64,000 bases of DNA from Anniella stebbinsi (GCA_029215795.1 JARDYH010000005.1:34292001-34356000); one strand, 5' to 3'; counted from the stretch's first letter, positions 1 through 11,336 are shown. Numbers and translations: made by a program. Notes: generated by a model not told the origin, from the sequence alone.

Positions 1-690
1 AACTCTGCACCTAATGGCTTATTCTCCAAAACTGTGAAGCCATAACTGCTATATTATAATTGGCAAAATACATTCATGTCCCCGTCCCCTAGATCATAGT
101 GTGGGCCTCCATAGGCATTACTTCACATACATCCATTATTTTTATTCCATAGATACTCCTACACAGTCCCTTCAACTGTACTTCTTTAATACAATCCACT
201 ATCTAACTTTGCACTGTGTGTATTAATTGGTGATGCACTGGGGTTTTTTTGGAAAATACTGCCAAATTTTATCTTTCTTGTAGTAAAATATGGTCAACAT
301 GTGGGACAATAAGAATGTATAGATTGACATTTAAATATAAAAATGTGATGGGGAAGTTGGAGTTTTAGGGAAATGTTGTTTTTGGAAGTTGATATTTCAA
401 AACTTCTTTGACAGGGCCACTCCCCACACACCCCGTGAAAGTAACGCGCCCATTTTGGCTTACTCACTAGCATACTGGAGACGTGTCACACCAGACATCA
501 GAGACATGCAGAAGTCTTAGCAATACCCACTGCTCAGGGAACCAAAAGGACAGGAAGAGACCAAACAACATATGCTTGCCAAGTCTTCACAGACCACAGG
601 TTACCAAGGAGGAATAACACTGACTAGCTTGCATTGGGGTAGGTGCTAAGGCAGTAATACTCTTTTGCAGGCGTTGACAGGAATGAACTG
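1..690. other. Unrecognised AT-rich intergenic/intronic sequence
   Basis: I see no coding region, repeat family or RNA gene here. Composition is AT-rich and apparently single copy within the window. Confidence 0.4.
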
Positions 691-714
691 CTTCCCCAAC
701 CTGGTCTCCTCTGG

Positions 715-775
715 ACTGGGGAATGCTGGGAATTGTTGTCCAACATATCCGGAGGGCACCAGTTTGAGGAAGGCC
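715..775. repeat. Short palindromic dispersed repeat scrap (GGGAATTGTTGTCC type)
   Basis: The stretch contains 'gggaattgttgtccaacat' followed by 'ggagggcaccag'. This resembles the half-palindrome seen at 3397-3475 and 41878-41990 (ACTACAACTCCCATCAT type). In reptile genomes such sequence is a common small MITE-like repeat. This copy is degraded. Confidence 0.4.
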
Positions 776-3140
776 ATGGCAAGGAACGTTCTGGCTGAAA
801 TGTTGTCTGTCCATTATGCTCTATGGAAATATGAAGTGCAGAAAGAAGAGGCTCCCTGTATGCTCGATGGGACTTTGGTGTTTTGGAATAAGAGATGCCT
901 CCTGGGCGGGAAAAAAGTAAAAATAAAGCAAATCTGGCAATCCTTGGAAGCAGTGGCAGTTTGCCCGAGGCCTGCCCCTTTGTCGGTCCTGCTTGATGAC
1001 TGGAGAGAAGAATACGTAAAAGCATGTTCAAGGAGGTTATTTTTCCTCTCCCTCAGTCTTTCTGGCGCTTCCAGCCTTGGCTCACAAACACATTTTTTAA
1101 AAAAAACTTACAGAATGAGGGTTTTCAACAGTTCCACTGGGCTCCTCTCCATGGAGCAGTTTGAAACTTTCTGACGGCTTAACAGCTCGGCGGCATAATT
1201 TTCACACCATCTTTGCACACAAACGATGGACAAGGGAATGACAGAAGAAGTATTCGACTCTTTCCAGTCTGCGGAGCCAGTGTATGCCTCAGTGTTCTGT
1301 GTGTAAGGCAGAGTGGGAAACTGAATTTTCCCCCCAGTAGATAATTGTCACTAGGAAGAGGAGGAGGAGAAATCCATGCAGCCTTTATTTATCATTTTTA
1401 ATTGGACCACACCAAATGTTTGTGATGTTCAGTTTCAGCACAAAGTCTTTCATTCGGGTCCTTTTTTTCAGCAATGAGCACGGGCACCTTTTGAAACATC
1501 CATTTCCAAGGCAAAAGTGCTTGCTTGCAATTTAGATGGTTAGTGGTCTGGTTTTTGGCACTACAATCTTCAAAGTGCTCCAGGATCTTCATCAGTATCT
1601 CATAGTTGCAAGAGAGCTCTTTGAGAAAGCACTTTTCAAAAAGGTATAGAAAAGGGATGCCTTTTTCTTTGTTCCCCATTTTGTTCTGGTGTGTGAAAAC
1701 TATAAAGTTGCTATGTGATGACACATGTCATAGTCACTTTACCAATATGCCATAAATAATACTACACATATCAAGGTAACAAATCACAAAACAGACATGC
1801 ACAAGATCATGTAACAATTATATGCAGTTGTCAATAGTTGAAACGAATTGCTCTCTGTTTTTGTAAAATTTTTGAGTGTCAAAAAGTGGTCTTTTCGGAG
1901 TGGTGGTTACTTCAAAAGTGTGCAAACCTTATTTCTGTATTTGGAGAGCAATGGCCTCGTTCTGAATTGGCTTTATTTGCCTTAAATGATATTGTCACTT
2001 ATTGGCTACATAGCATCATAGCATTCACTACATGATTCCCCCTTGGCTGGGATTGCCCATGTTATCAATTTAGGAAACATTGCCATCATTCTCAATTGGC
2101 TTTGTTACCCTCAGTGACATCACATAGCCAAACATACCATTGTGCAATTCACTCTCTCCATGATCCCTGATTAGCTGGGATCACCTATGGGACTAATCCA
2201 AGGGAGAAAGTGCATTAATTTAGTAGGGACAATGGCAATGAAATAGCAGCAGATAAGGTAACAACAGCAGCAAACAGAACTGAACAAAGATTAACATGGA
2301 CATTCTTACAATTGTTTGTTTGAAGAAATATTCCTCCCCCACCATCCTTGAAGGCACTACTTTTGACCTGAAAATCAAAACATGTGAAGATCTGGCACTA
2401 CCCTAGACGTCCGGAGTTTTCTGAGCTGTGTTGAAGCACAAACTGTATATTCTCTTGGATAAATGTTTGGGTGGGGAAATCCCCCAAAAGTCCCCCCCCC
2501 AAAAAAGCAAACCTGCTTTGAACATGTGTAGGCAATTTTGGTTCAACCCTACTCTTCCATAAAGAAACAGTCTACCCTTCGTGTTCCTTTCCCCCAATCT
2601 AAATCTCATATGTGCATTACTTTGCTATTGGATGATCTCAAAAGGGATAAGTTAATTGAGGTTCTGAGAGTGTATCATGCCCTCTAGTGGACTTTCATTT
2701 TAAGAAGTAGACAACATGCATGATGCCCGAGAGTTACATCTGCTTCTCAACAAGCCTTTCAAATAAACTCATGACTTATGAAAATTGAGGCCATGTCTCT
2801 ACTGTTACCGTGGGTATCTGTACTGGGCATGCTAGACACATAATGCAGGCCATGCTAGCTGCATCATGCCAGTCATTGTGCTTAGATGAAACAGTATAAC
2901 CATTGGAATGAGGTAATTACTTGAACATGTTGGGATGTTTTAGAAGTTAGACCTTTTGGGTTGGATAGAATCTTCATTAGAGACTTTTCACATTGCTGTG
3001 GGATGCAGCAGCTGTCCATGGTTTTCTGTAACTGTAATGGATACACTACCTCTCCCACCTTCACTGGCAACATATGGGAATTGCTTTGGGCATAGTATGA
3101 CTCCAATAAAAATTGTACCTGGGTGAATAATAAAAACATA
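776..3140. other. Unrecognised mostly unique sequence
   Basis: The 169-codon open frame at 665-1174 and other short frames show no recognisable domain, and no splice-bounded exon stands out. Around 1980-2180 there are two similar phrases ('caattggctttgtt' / 'gaattggctttatttgcc' followed by 'gtcac' or 'gacatcacata'), which may be an old local duplication. Confidence 0.35.
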
Positions 3141-3390
3141 CAGTTAGAGGGGACACCAAAGATTTACCTGATCCCAGCCCCTCTTTCTTGAGGCAGGATA
3201 TCTTCGTATGTAAAGCTCCTTCAGTAAGTCCCGGGTTAAAAGGCTCCATGGAAGGAGATTCTACAACCTCTCTAGGCAGCTTATTCTAGGATTGCACTAC
3301 TCTTGTGGTTAGCATATTCTTCCTGAGAAGTCAAAGCCAGCTTTGAATACTATTCACTATGGTTGCAGAGCAGCCTTTGCCACACCTAGT
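3140..3390 (-). mobile_element. CR1-like LINE 3' region, degraded
   Basis: Phrases such as 'gttagaggggacaccaaag', 'ctacaacctctctaggcag' and 'attcttcctgagaag' match the order of the better-preserved antisense CR1 at 13310-13545 (pattern 'cacaacctccctaggtaat', then 'gtttttcctgatgtc'). It is read as the reverse complement of a CR1 3' portion. Heavily diverged, so an old insertion. Confidence 0.55.
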
Positions 3391-3396
3391 ATCCTC

Positions 3397-3475
3397 TCTA
3401 TATGTTGGACTACAACTCAGATCATCCACAGCTAGCTATATGTCAAGGGCACCAGGTTGAAGAAGGCTGTTGCAG
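3397..3475. repeat. Small palindromic dispersed repeat (ACTACAACTC type)
   Basis: It contains 'tgttggactacaactcagatcat', then 'ggcaccaggttgaagaagg'. The same phrases in the opposite sense occur at 715-775 and 41878-41990. It is probably a short non-autonomous DNA element. Confidence 0.45.
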
Positions 3476-3907
3476 AAAAACAAAGTGCAGAATTCCTAAG
3501 TTTGCAAGAAAATCACGATTTGCTTATTTAACTCCAAAAGCAGGCCAGCTCAACAAAAGAAAAAAGCATGGAGGCAAATACGAGCTGCAGTTTTTGAAAC
3601 CCCAGTAGCAATAGGTGGTGAGAGCTATGGATTTTTTTACTTTATCAAAATGAGCTTTCCCTAGCCATTGGGTCAATTGTGTTTAGGAATACTTATGAAC
3701 ATTCCAACTGATCAGAAGTGTAAAAATTTGTCAGCAGACATGTCTTGGGTTGTGCGCTGCTGCTAGGAGAGAAGGTAACCTGAACAAAGTATGGCTGAAC
3801 TGTTTCAGCCATACTTTGTTATGGCTGAAACAGTTATGTGTGTAAGAGCAGACTGTGGATGTCATGTGTGAGTATTGAATGGATATGAGCACTGTGTTTG
3901 AGTACTG

Positions 3908-3952
3908 TGAATTTGTTTGTTTGTGTGTGTAAGCAAGAGAGAGAGAGAGAGA
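3908..3952. repeat. (TG)n/(GA)n microsatellite tract
   Basis: A short TTTG/TG-rich tract is followed by about eight GA dinucleotides. Confidence 0.8.
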
Positions 3953-3955
3953 ATG

Positions 3956-5765
3956 AGGAAGTATATGACAGAATGAAAGAGGATTATCACAGAGAGAACA
4001 TTACACACATATGCATGCTTATGCAGGTATCAACTTCTTTAACGTAACTCTACCTTCCTGACCCCCTTTTTATTTAAACTTTTCTAAATCTTTGAAAAAT
4101 GGCAAACCTATACCACCATAATATTTTCTGTACGCTAAAACATGCCCCATATCTTCAGCCTGTTCTCCTAAGTCTCTGGCACCTTTCCCACACTGCAGGG
4201 GGCATAAATAAATAGCAGGCCATCTTTCAGAAACTGATGGAGCAAAGACCCATGTGATTACTTCAAGGCAAGCATATCAGTCTGATTGGCAACTGAGCTT
4301 TCTCATCACTCAGTTGCTTGACAATGAGTAAGATCCTTTCAAACATTCTACTGCTCGTCCAGTTCAGCCCATGGCAAATAGGAAACAACACTACATACTT
4401 GTATAACTGGACCACTTCCACTGCTCAGTATTACTTGCACTGCATGTCCCCATCATTTCCGTACAGTTCCCTTAATTTAGAACAACATATCTGGAAGCCA
4501 CCAGGTTGGGAAAGGCCGCATTTGATTATGGATGTGCTTCTGATCCATTTATAAAGTATCTAAGCTAATAGCTGTTAACTGTGACAATGAACTCCATCAG
4601 TTGCGTATTGCATGAAGACTTTTTATGTTGTGAGCCCTGAACCGACCCCAGAGAAGTTGATTGGATAAACCCAAATTCTAGTATTTTGTCTGTGTGAGAG
4701 AAAATATTCCTTCTATTCACTCCATACGATTCATGATTTTATTTCATTTTTATTAGTCAAACTAGAAAAATACAAATATCAAATAAAAACACATAAACCT
4801 ACTCAATGATTTTGCATGCTTTAAAAAATACTATTTCTATACACATTATTCGGTATCATAGTACATACTGAAATGATCAAAACCTCAATCCAGCTGTTAA
4901 TTCTAAATCATTTATATCTATACAAAGATTTTTTAAAAAAGTCAGTCAGTTCCATGTTTCCCACATGTTTCAACATATGACCTAAGTGAGGTTCAAACAT
5001 TTTCAAAGGGAACAGCACTAGATTTCCCATTGTGCTATAGATAGCGTGTCTGCTTTCTTGAATCCTGGCAACCATTAAAAGATTATACATTCACTAAGTT
5101 ATTTGGTTAGAACCCATAACTCTCAGATATCCCAATATAACGTCCAGTCATTTGTCATGTGCCCCGAACACCAAATCATAATGTTTTAAACCCCTTTTTT
5201 TAATCTGTGAAGTGTCCTTCTGATCAGTGGAGAGTGGATCCAACAGTCGCACCCTGAGGTTTCGGTGACTCCCATTGCGTGAGGGCAGGGGAACTTAGTT
5301 TTAGTGTTTGCGTGGTGCCCCCTAGGTAGATAGGGCTTCCATGGCCTCCATCCCATGCACTATTAATTTGCCTGTTTTTCCCCACAGTTGATGGGAGTTG
5401 TTTATCTGTTCTAAGTTATGGTTTGTAGTTTCAATTGATTATACTGCTTTTAGCAAGCCTGCGACTGGGAGGGCTTTCCTCCTCCAGGAGTGGAAGTGAA
5501 ATTTCATTGGCCCTCTCTTCTCGAGCTGGAGGACTTAGGAAAGGTGGTTAAGCCCTTGATTACTTCAAATCATCCCTTTCTGCGCCTTCTTCAAAATCAG
5601 TGGTGGGGAAACTCTTTTTTCCTTGAGGACCATCATCCCTGGTGGGTAATCTGCTGGTGCTAGTGGTGGAGGGGGCCAAAGCCAGATGAGGGTGGAGCCA
5701 GAACCCAAAATAGCTGGGACTACTTATTTTCTCTCTCTCTAACACACCCTTATCTCTCTTTGCCC
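3956..5765. other. Unrecognised sequence
   Basis: No supportable gene. Open frames are short and show no domain. No clear transposon ends were found. Confidence 0.35.
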
Positions 5766-5769
5766 AGTG

Positions 5770-6360
5770 TTTTTTTTAATGAATCTTCTTTTATTGTGAA
5801 TTTAACAGAACAAAACAAAATCATGAAAAGGAAAACAAACATAAAATAAGAAATTACATAAATAGAAATATCAATATTCCATCAAGTGCAACATTCTAAA
5901 AAAAAAAGGGGGGGGGGAGATTACGTGTATGTTTCAAGAAAAGCAGACCAGATATTGTTCATATATTTATCCATTCATGAGTGGCGCCTATATGCTACCC
6001 GTTCAAATGTTGATAATGTTAGATCTTCAATCCATGGCATTATCCTTCCAATGTTGTAATATCAGTCTTTTGGCTGTCACAAGGGCTTGGAAAATCCATT
6101 TGCGCTGACCATGCATTAAGTTCCAAGAACCAGTAGATAGTTTAGGAGGACATGTACATCATTCAATATTAAAGACTCTTCCAATGCAAAGTTTATCGGT
6201 ATTATGGCCTCCTTCCAAAAGGAGGTGGCTATTGGGCATTGCCAAAACATATGGATAAAAGAAGCTTTAGATACATTACATCTCCAACAGTTATGCAAAT
6301 TAGACAAGCCTTTATTAAAAAGACTTTGCAAAGTCTAATAAACCCGAAATAAGATTTTTG
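5770..6360 (-). mobile_element. L1-type LINE, 3' end of ORF2 plus 3' UTR (minus strand)
   Basis: The minus-strand frame at 6116-6331 reads ...LHNCWRCNVSKASFIHMFWQC..., then FWKEAIIPINF. This is the CWRC...HM.W.C....FW signature of the L1 ORF2 C-terminus (a CCHC-like region). Beyond it, toward 5770, comes the expected 'L..A....' block in broken frames, then a T-rich stretch that is the A-rich 3' UTR on the minus strand. It is 5' truncated, with several frame breaks, so not functional. A related 3' end lies at 19045-19550 on the other strand, with the same FW.EAII.INF phrase. Confidence 0.75.
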
Positions 6361-6524
6361 CTGAATAAGGTGATACTTCAGGTACTCTTTTCCCAGTTGT
6401 TGCTGGTGGGGAGAGTGAGGGATAGAGGTCTGAACTGAGAGCCACATGCATGGAACTGATCAGACTGCTGCTGCAGCCACGTAAACCCACTAATACCAGG
6501 CCCCCACCCCCACCCGACACAGGA

Positions 6525-6733
6525 CCTGTTCAGATGACACACTAAGCCATGGTTAGGCTCCTAACCCTTTTGCAGCAAATGGTTAGAGAGTGTGTTTAAA
6601 CCATGGTTATGTAGCTGCCATAGTTAGGAATGGTTCACATGACATGCTAAGTCATGGTTCTCACGATACTCTAAGCCATAATGTTTAGCTCAAAATGCCT
6701 GGCCACCATGGCTTAGCGTATTGTCTGAACAGG
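6525..6733. mobile_element. hAT-like MITE, about 209 bp, with CCTGTTCAG TIRs
   Basis: The left end CCTGTTCAGATGACACAC and right end GTATTGTCTGAACAGG are imperfect inverted repeats. Inside, CTAAGCCATGG recurs in both orientations (6540s, 6600s, 6640s, 6700s), so the element folds on itself. Flanks share CACAG, a possible partial target duplication. No coding capacity. Class assignment is inferred from TIR style. Confidence 0.7.
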
Positions 6734-6774
6734 GTCACAGAAGAGCAATTTGCAAAGGGTTCTCTCAAACCTCT

Positions 6775-7095
6775 CAAACATGCCTAGGGTGGCCATGTGT
6801 TTTCTTTACAAAGGATAGTCCTCTATTTGAAGAGCTGTCTGACCCAACTTCAGTTTGAAGATAAAGAAATATGAGGAAGGAGAGCTGGGAGGGGCCTTGA
6901 AGTTGCTCATCAACAGTCAGCCCCCAGGCAACAACCACACAGGTGACCCAGTCATGGTCTTCACCACTATGGTGTGGGAGATGTTTTGCATTTCTATTTA
7001 AATTGCAGTAATAATTTCTAAATTAACACAGACCCCATTTTATGCAAATCCATGTCCTCTTTTGTCCTCTTTGGGGGAGATGCATAAGTGGACCC
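6775..7095 (+). repeat. Dispersed repeat family R1, copy 1
   Basis: The order of phrases is 'ggtggccatgtg', 'aggatagtcctctatttgaa', 'cttgaagttgctcatcaac', 'tttctatttaaatt' and 'atgcaaatccatgtcctctt'. The same order occurs at 35330-35650 and partly at 54285-54530. I cannot name the family. The beginning (CCTAGGGTGGCCAT) resembles TAGGGTGACCAT TIRs elsewhere in the window, suggesting an old DNA transposon. Confidence 0.5.
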
Positions 7096-7339
7096 CATTC
7101 CCTCTCTCAAGACCACAGGAGTTACTGAACTATCATCCCTGAGGCACCTTGGGCAGCAATTCAGCCAGTGTGCCACCACTGGTCTGATTGAATCAGAGAA
7201 TGATAGGGAAAGCAGACAGACCAGCAAAGAAGCTGTTAACAATGGACCAGAGTACATCATAACAGACAAAAGCTTCCTGCGCCTGCTTTCTCACTAGTTT
7301 GAGGAATAAGAGAGGACAGACTCCAACAACAGCTGTGGC

Positions 7340-7385
7340 GGCAGTTTCTCCTCCTCCTCCTCCTCTGCTGCCTCCTCCTCTTCTG
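7340..7385. repeat. (CTC)n microsatellite
   Basis: A run of CTC triplets with interruptions. Confidence 0.7.
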
Positions 7386-8035
7386 ATAAGCAACCTTCAC
7401 CTCTCCTTACCTTCATCTTGCCTCCACCCAGTGTTAGAAGGAGTTGTATTTATCACTATATAGCTAAATGGAACTTCCATACTCAGAGGCAGAACAGCCG
7501 TAATCATCAGGCATGGGAGACAAAAGATATACCTGGCTACGGTCTTAGTTATCTCTACCTCATCCCAGAGGCAGCAGACTGCTACTGTTCAAGAATGTGG
7601 AACGAGAAGTAGCTTCCCCCCACCCTGCCCGATTCAGCAAAATAGTTCGTACACTCTTAAGGTAGCGTTTCATTTCACGGACTAACGTTGAGAAAAATAT
7701 TTGCAAACATTCAATAATTGCAGTTTCGTTTTTCACAATTTTGGAAAAAAAACATTGATATAAAAACCTGTGTTTGGTCTTTGGAGATGAAATTTGATGG
7801 TAGTGCGGCCAGGGCTCACCCCTCCCCCATGCCAGTTTTAGGTGCTCCAGTTTTCTTTTCTCCCCACCCCTCCACCCCGCTGTCCTGTGTGTTTCCTTCC
7901 TTCACTCTCTCCCTGCCTCCCTGGCATGCGCTCTCTCTTCATGTTCTCGCCCTGGTACTTTCTTTCTCCCTTCGTCTTTGCTATCCCCCGCCCCTTGAAA
8001 CTTGCTTTTTCTCCTCCCTCCTTGCAGCACTGGCT
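7386..8035. other. Unrecognised, pyrimidine-rich in its second half
   Basis: 7800-8030 is strongly C/T-rich on the plus strand. Its open frames (7718-8095, 7842-8102, and 7838-8251 minus) come from this composition bias and have no domain support. Confidence 0.35.
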
Positions 8036-8152
8036 GTGTCTACACCGGCCTTTTTTCACGGGGTCCTCCCTGAGTCCTCCATGTCCGTCCAATGATGCAT
8101 AGGGGAACCCGGGAGCAGGCAGGGACAACCCCCTCCTTTTTCGCAGGATAAC
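8031..8152 (+). mobile_element. MITE fragment with GGCTGTGTCTACAC end
   Basis: The start GGCTGTGTCTACACCGGCC resembles the left TIR of the element at 56205-56759 (GGCTGTTTCTACACCG). The right part is missing where L2 3' sequence begins at about 8153. Confidence 0.45.
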
Positions 8153-8340
8153 CCCGGTTATCCAGTGGAATTTTAGAATCTTTTTAGGATGTTTTATTGC
8201 TATTTTAATAACGTGCACCATGTTTTTAATCAGTTTTATGTATTTTATCATATTTTATATTTACTGCTGTTCCCCGCCTCGATCTAAACGGAGAGGCGGG
8301 TAAGAAATAAATTTATTATTATTGTTATTATTATTATTAC
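8153..8340 (+). mobile_element. L2-type LINE 3' end with terminal hairpin and (TTA)n
   Basis: The sequence runs 'tatccagtggaattttaga', T-rich repeats, CCCGCCTCgatctaaacgGAGAGGCGGG, then GTAAGAAATAAATTTATT and TTA triplets. The same 3' end occurs at 29731-30116, 53196-53396 and 57490-59612 (split), and reversed at 16440-16615 and 22190-22260. Only the last few coding bases and the 3' UTR are retained (extreme 5' truncation). Confidence 0.8.
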
Positions 8341-8690
8341 TCGCACATACTGTAAGACAGCAAATATTATTGTATGTCAGCTATCAAATACTGTCAAATA
8401 TTAAACACTACTGAAATCAAAAATAAAATCAGATGTCAAATATAGACATTACATATTTGGTACATACTAAAGCACTGTGCAGAGAATATCCAGCAAACAT
8501 TTGACATCAATATTTGTAGAGGAGACTTTTTGGCCATAGATTAATTTCTGTTCTAATATGGAAACCCTTAGATCCTATCATCTCCATCCAACTAGAGGCA
8601 TTACATTATAGCTAGCAGGCATACATATTCAAATCTGTAAGTAGAAGGGGAATTGTACATGTGAATGGATGCTGCACACACCTTTACCAA
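8341..8690. other. Unrecognised AT-rich sequence
   Basis: A few diffuse repeats of 'tcaaata'. No gene or transposon end seen. Confidence 0.35.
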
Positions 8691-9256
8691 AGGCCCTTTC
8701 CGCACCAGCCATTTTTCGAAGGGCTGCCCCTGCCTGCTCGCGGAGAGTCCACATGATGCACAGAGCATCCCGCAAGCAGGCAGGGGCCAGCTCTCCTTTT
8801 TCCCGGGAGTTCAGGGAACGCAATTATCTTGGTTCATTCCCTGTTCCTCGGAGGGAAGCGAGATGGGCAGCTGGTGTGGCCGCACATCCCAGGCGCAGCC
8901 GTGCTTACCTGCGAGTAAGCGCAGCTGCACTGATGGTCATGGAGCCACACTGCGCGGCTGTGAGGCCATCAGGAGGGGGGATGGCAAAATCACTATCTCC
9001 AGGATGGTGGGGGCAAGGGGATGCGATCGCGTGCGGGTTTTTTTAAAAAAAAAATTAACTAACCTTTTGCACAGGAGCGCTCGTGAGCTCCTCTGTGGAT
9101 CTTTTTTTTAAAAAAAAAAATGGCCAGCGCAACTTGCGGCAGCCCAGGAGAAGCCCAAGCTGCCGCATTGTGGTGCAGCCTCATCACGCCGAATCCAGAA
9201 GTGGCTACTTCCGGGTTTCTCCACTTCCCGCCCTCTCTGCCCCTATGGTGCAGAAA
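8691..9256. mobile_element. MITE family M-CGCG, copy 1 (about 566 bp)
   Basis: The left end GGCCCTTTCCGCACCAGCCA and right end TATGGTGCAGAAAGGGC are inverted repeats. The interior contains TTACCTGCGAGTAAGCGCAG, a mutated version of the TTACTCGCGAGTAA palindrome present in the copies at 15024-15543 and 56205-56759. CpG-rich, non-coding. The open frames here (for example 8665-9111) are incidental. Confidence 0.75.
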
Positions 9257-9429
9257 GGGCATAATTCCATCTAGCAGCCAGTTCTGTGCATGCATTTCCC
9301 CGTTGGAGTATCAATTATAGGGCCAATCAGCTTTTTGGGAGAGCTAATTTAGTCCTCCCCCTCCCCCCGCCGCCTCTTTTCACTCCCTGCAAAATAGCTG
9401 ATCGGCATTATTATCATTTATCATAAAGT

Positions 9430-9520
9430 TGTACAGTTGGATTGAGACCTTTGGTTAAGTCCCATTCAATCGAATGGGTCTATTCTAAGTAGGATTCATC
9501 TAACATTGGATGCAACCCTT
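9430..9520. mobile_element. Short MITE, 'GCAATCCTATGCA' family, copy 1
   Basis: It contains 'aagtcccattcaatcgaatggg', then 'attctaagtaggattcatc' and 'ggatgcaaccc'. The same short palindromic layout recurs at 10395-10450, 12355-12445 and 40525-40622. Degraded. Confidence 0.5.
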
Positions 9521-9605
9521 TATTTCTTCAATATCAGAAGAAGAAAGACACCCCATCATGCACCATATGCCTGGGTCCCTCAAATGCACAGCATTTCCTG
9601 TTGCC

Positions 9606-10098
9606 ATTAGTACTATGGCTGGGAACAGATCCGGATCCCGAATCTGGACCAGATCGAAGTGATCCAGACCTTCCGGATCTGAACCAGATCAGTGGAGGTC
9701 CGGATCGGTGGAGCTCTAGATCGGTCTGGAGATCCGGGGCCCATTGGCCTTCCAGGTCCCTGGGTGCCGGCTGCGTAGCCAGCACCCAGGGATGCCAGGC
9801 TGGCGGTGAGTCCATTGGACTCACCGCCCTCCCCTGACTCTCTCTGCTTACCTGCTGCCTTGTTGCCGCCTCCGCCATCCGCCGCTGCTGTCCACTGGCC
9901 ACCGCTGCTTCTGCTCTACTGAGAATCAGGCCTCAGGGCTTGGTTCTTAGTAGAGCGGAAGCAGCAGCGGCTAGCGGATGGCAATGTTGGCGGCGACGAG
10001 GCAGCAGATAAGCAGGGAGAGTGTGGGGAGGGTGATGAGTCCTTTTCCCCATAGACCCGGACCGGATCGGGGAGGCTGTTCACAACCCTAATTAGTAC
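9606..10098. mobile_element. GATC-rich hAT-like MITE, small form 1 (9614-10090 plus target duplications)
   Basis: The element is bounded by identical 8-bp direct repeats ATTAGTAC (9606-9613 and 10091-10098), as expected for hAT integration. Ends are TATGGCTGGGAACAG and CTGTTCACAACCCTA (imperfect TIRs). The left 120 bp is filled with GATCCGGA-like words. The centre is a long inverted repeat: arms near 9800-9925 and 9935-10050, including TCTGCTCTACTGAGAA opposite TTCTTAGTAGAGCGGA. Inside is a shorter hairpin, GGGTGCCGGCTGCGTAGCCAGCACCC (9760s-9780s). No coding capacity. Confidence 0.85.
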
Positions 10099-10394
10099 TA
10101 TTGCCTGGTTCTTATGATGAGTGGCTCTTACATCTATTGGCCATATCAACCAATGGCCAAACTGTCTGGCCTGGAGATATTCTACAAAAGTGGCTTCTGA
10201 CTTTCTGCCCTTTGACCTATGATGCAAAGGAGTGGGATTGTGCTATGTATGACTTGAATAATATTTTCTAAAGAGATGTTTAATTTCTCAACACTAGTTT
10301 GCACAAATAGAAGTCAAGTTTTGGGTCATGTGGCATGTCTTCCTTCTAATTCGGGTGATTTTGATGCAATTTGATTTAGCATATAAAAATGACC
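10099..10394. other. Unrecognised sequence
   Basis: No gene or repeat recognised. Confidence 0.3.
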
Positions 10395-10450
10395 AAGGTT
10401 ACAATCCTATGCATGCTTGCCTCAGCCTGATTTGCTTCTGTGTAAAAATG
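10395..10450. mobile_element. Short MITE, 'GCAATCCTATGCA' family, fragment
   Basis: 'ttacaatcctatgcatgctt' and 'ttgcttctgtgtaaaaatgg' match one half of the family seen at 12355-12445 and 40525-40622. Confidence 0.45.
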
Positions 10451-10694
10451 GCCAGAATTCTTTGAGTGAAACTATTACCATCCTATGTATATCCCATCTT
10501 TCCTCTAAGGGGCTTGAGAGGTGGGGATAACAAGAATTATCCCGACTTTAACTTCAAAACAAAAACAGAGCAACAACCCTGAGTAGTATTTTGGACTGAA
10601 AGATATTGACTTCTCCAAGACCAGCAGTGAGCTTCATGAGAACTTGTGGGTAAAAGTGTGAGCTGTGAAAACCTCTGTTTGATCTCACATCAGC

Positions 10695-11160
10695 CAAGAG
10701 CTTCTTATTTATTATTTATTAATTAAAACATTTGTATCCCTCCCTATCTGATTGGGATCTCAGGGCGGTGTACAGATAAAATCAATTCAAACAGTAAAGA
10801 ACAATAAATAATGTACACAGCTAAAAACATATGAAACCATTAACAAGCTAAAATCAGTAGAAATTTTAAAAACAATTAAAACAATTAAAACTATGTGCAG
10901 CTTTAGGCAAATTTAGCCCTCAAAAGCTTTGATTAAAAGCCATGTTTTAGCTTGGCGCCGAAACTAAGCCAACGTTGGCGCCAGTTGGGCCTCCAAGGGA
11001 AGGGCATTCCATAACCGGGTTGCCACAAGAGAGAAAGCCCTCTCCCATGTCCCGCCATAATGTATGTCTTGTGTTGTTTAGACGCAGAGGAGGGCTGTAT
11101 TTTGGGAACCCGCTGCCTTTCAATCCTGGCCCCATCTTTCCAATAGATTCTAGGTGAGAA
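10695..11160 (-). mobile_element. LINE 3' end (L2/CR1-like), minus strand
   Basis: On the minus strand the 3' UTR and AT-rich tail lie at 10700-10920. Upstream of this is a short C-terminal coding piece with phrases such as 'gggcattccataaccgggttgcc' and 'gagagaaagccctctcccatg' (plus-strand reading). These parallel the 'gagttccagagc...ggctctctcctgcgttcc' block of the L2 at 12700-13310. It is the WN.LP / AFS.A region of a LINE reverse transcriptase C-terminus, 5' truncated and frame-broken. Confidence 0.6.
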
Positions 11161-11301
11161 TAGACTCACATTTTGGCAGCATGGGGGTTTGTTGGGGCCA
11201 CATTGGGGGGTGGGGGTGGCAGGGCCCATGCGTTCCCCACTTCTGCGATAGTGGGTTAATAATACTGTCCTACATTATGAGGCTATTGTAAGAAGCACTG
11301 A

Positions 11302-11302
<1 letters not shown>

Positions 11303-11336
<34 letters not shown>
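11303..11336. repeat. (TA)n microsatellite
   Basis: About 17 TA units. Confidence 0.95.

Noticed and set aside
665..1174. 169-codon plus-strand open frame
   Set aside because: No recognisable domain, no codon-use contrast, an overlapping antisense frame of similar length, and part of it lies in a dispersed repeat scrap. The vertebrate context argues against a single-exon gene here.
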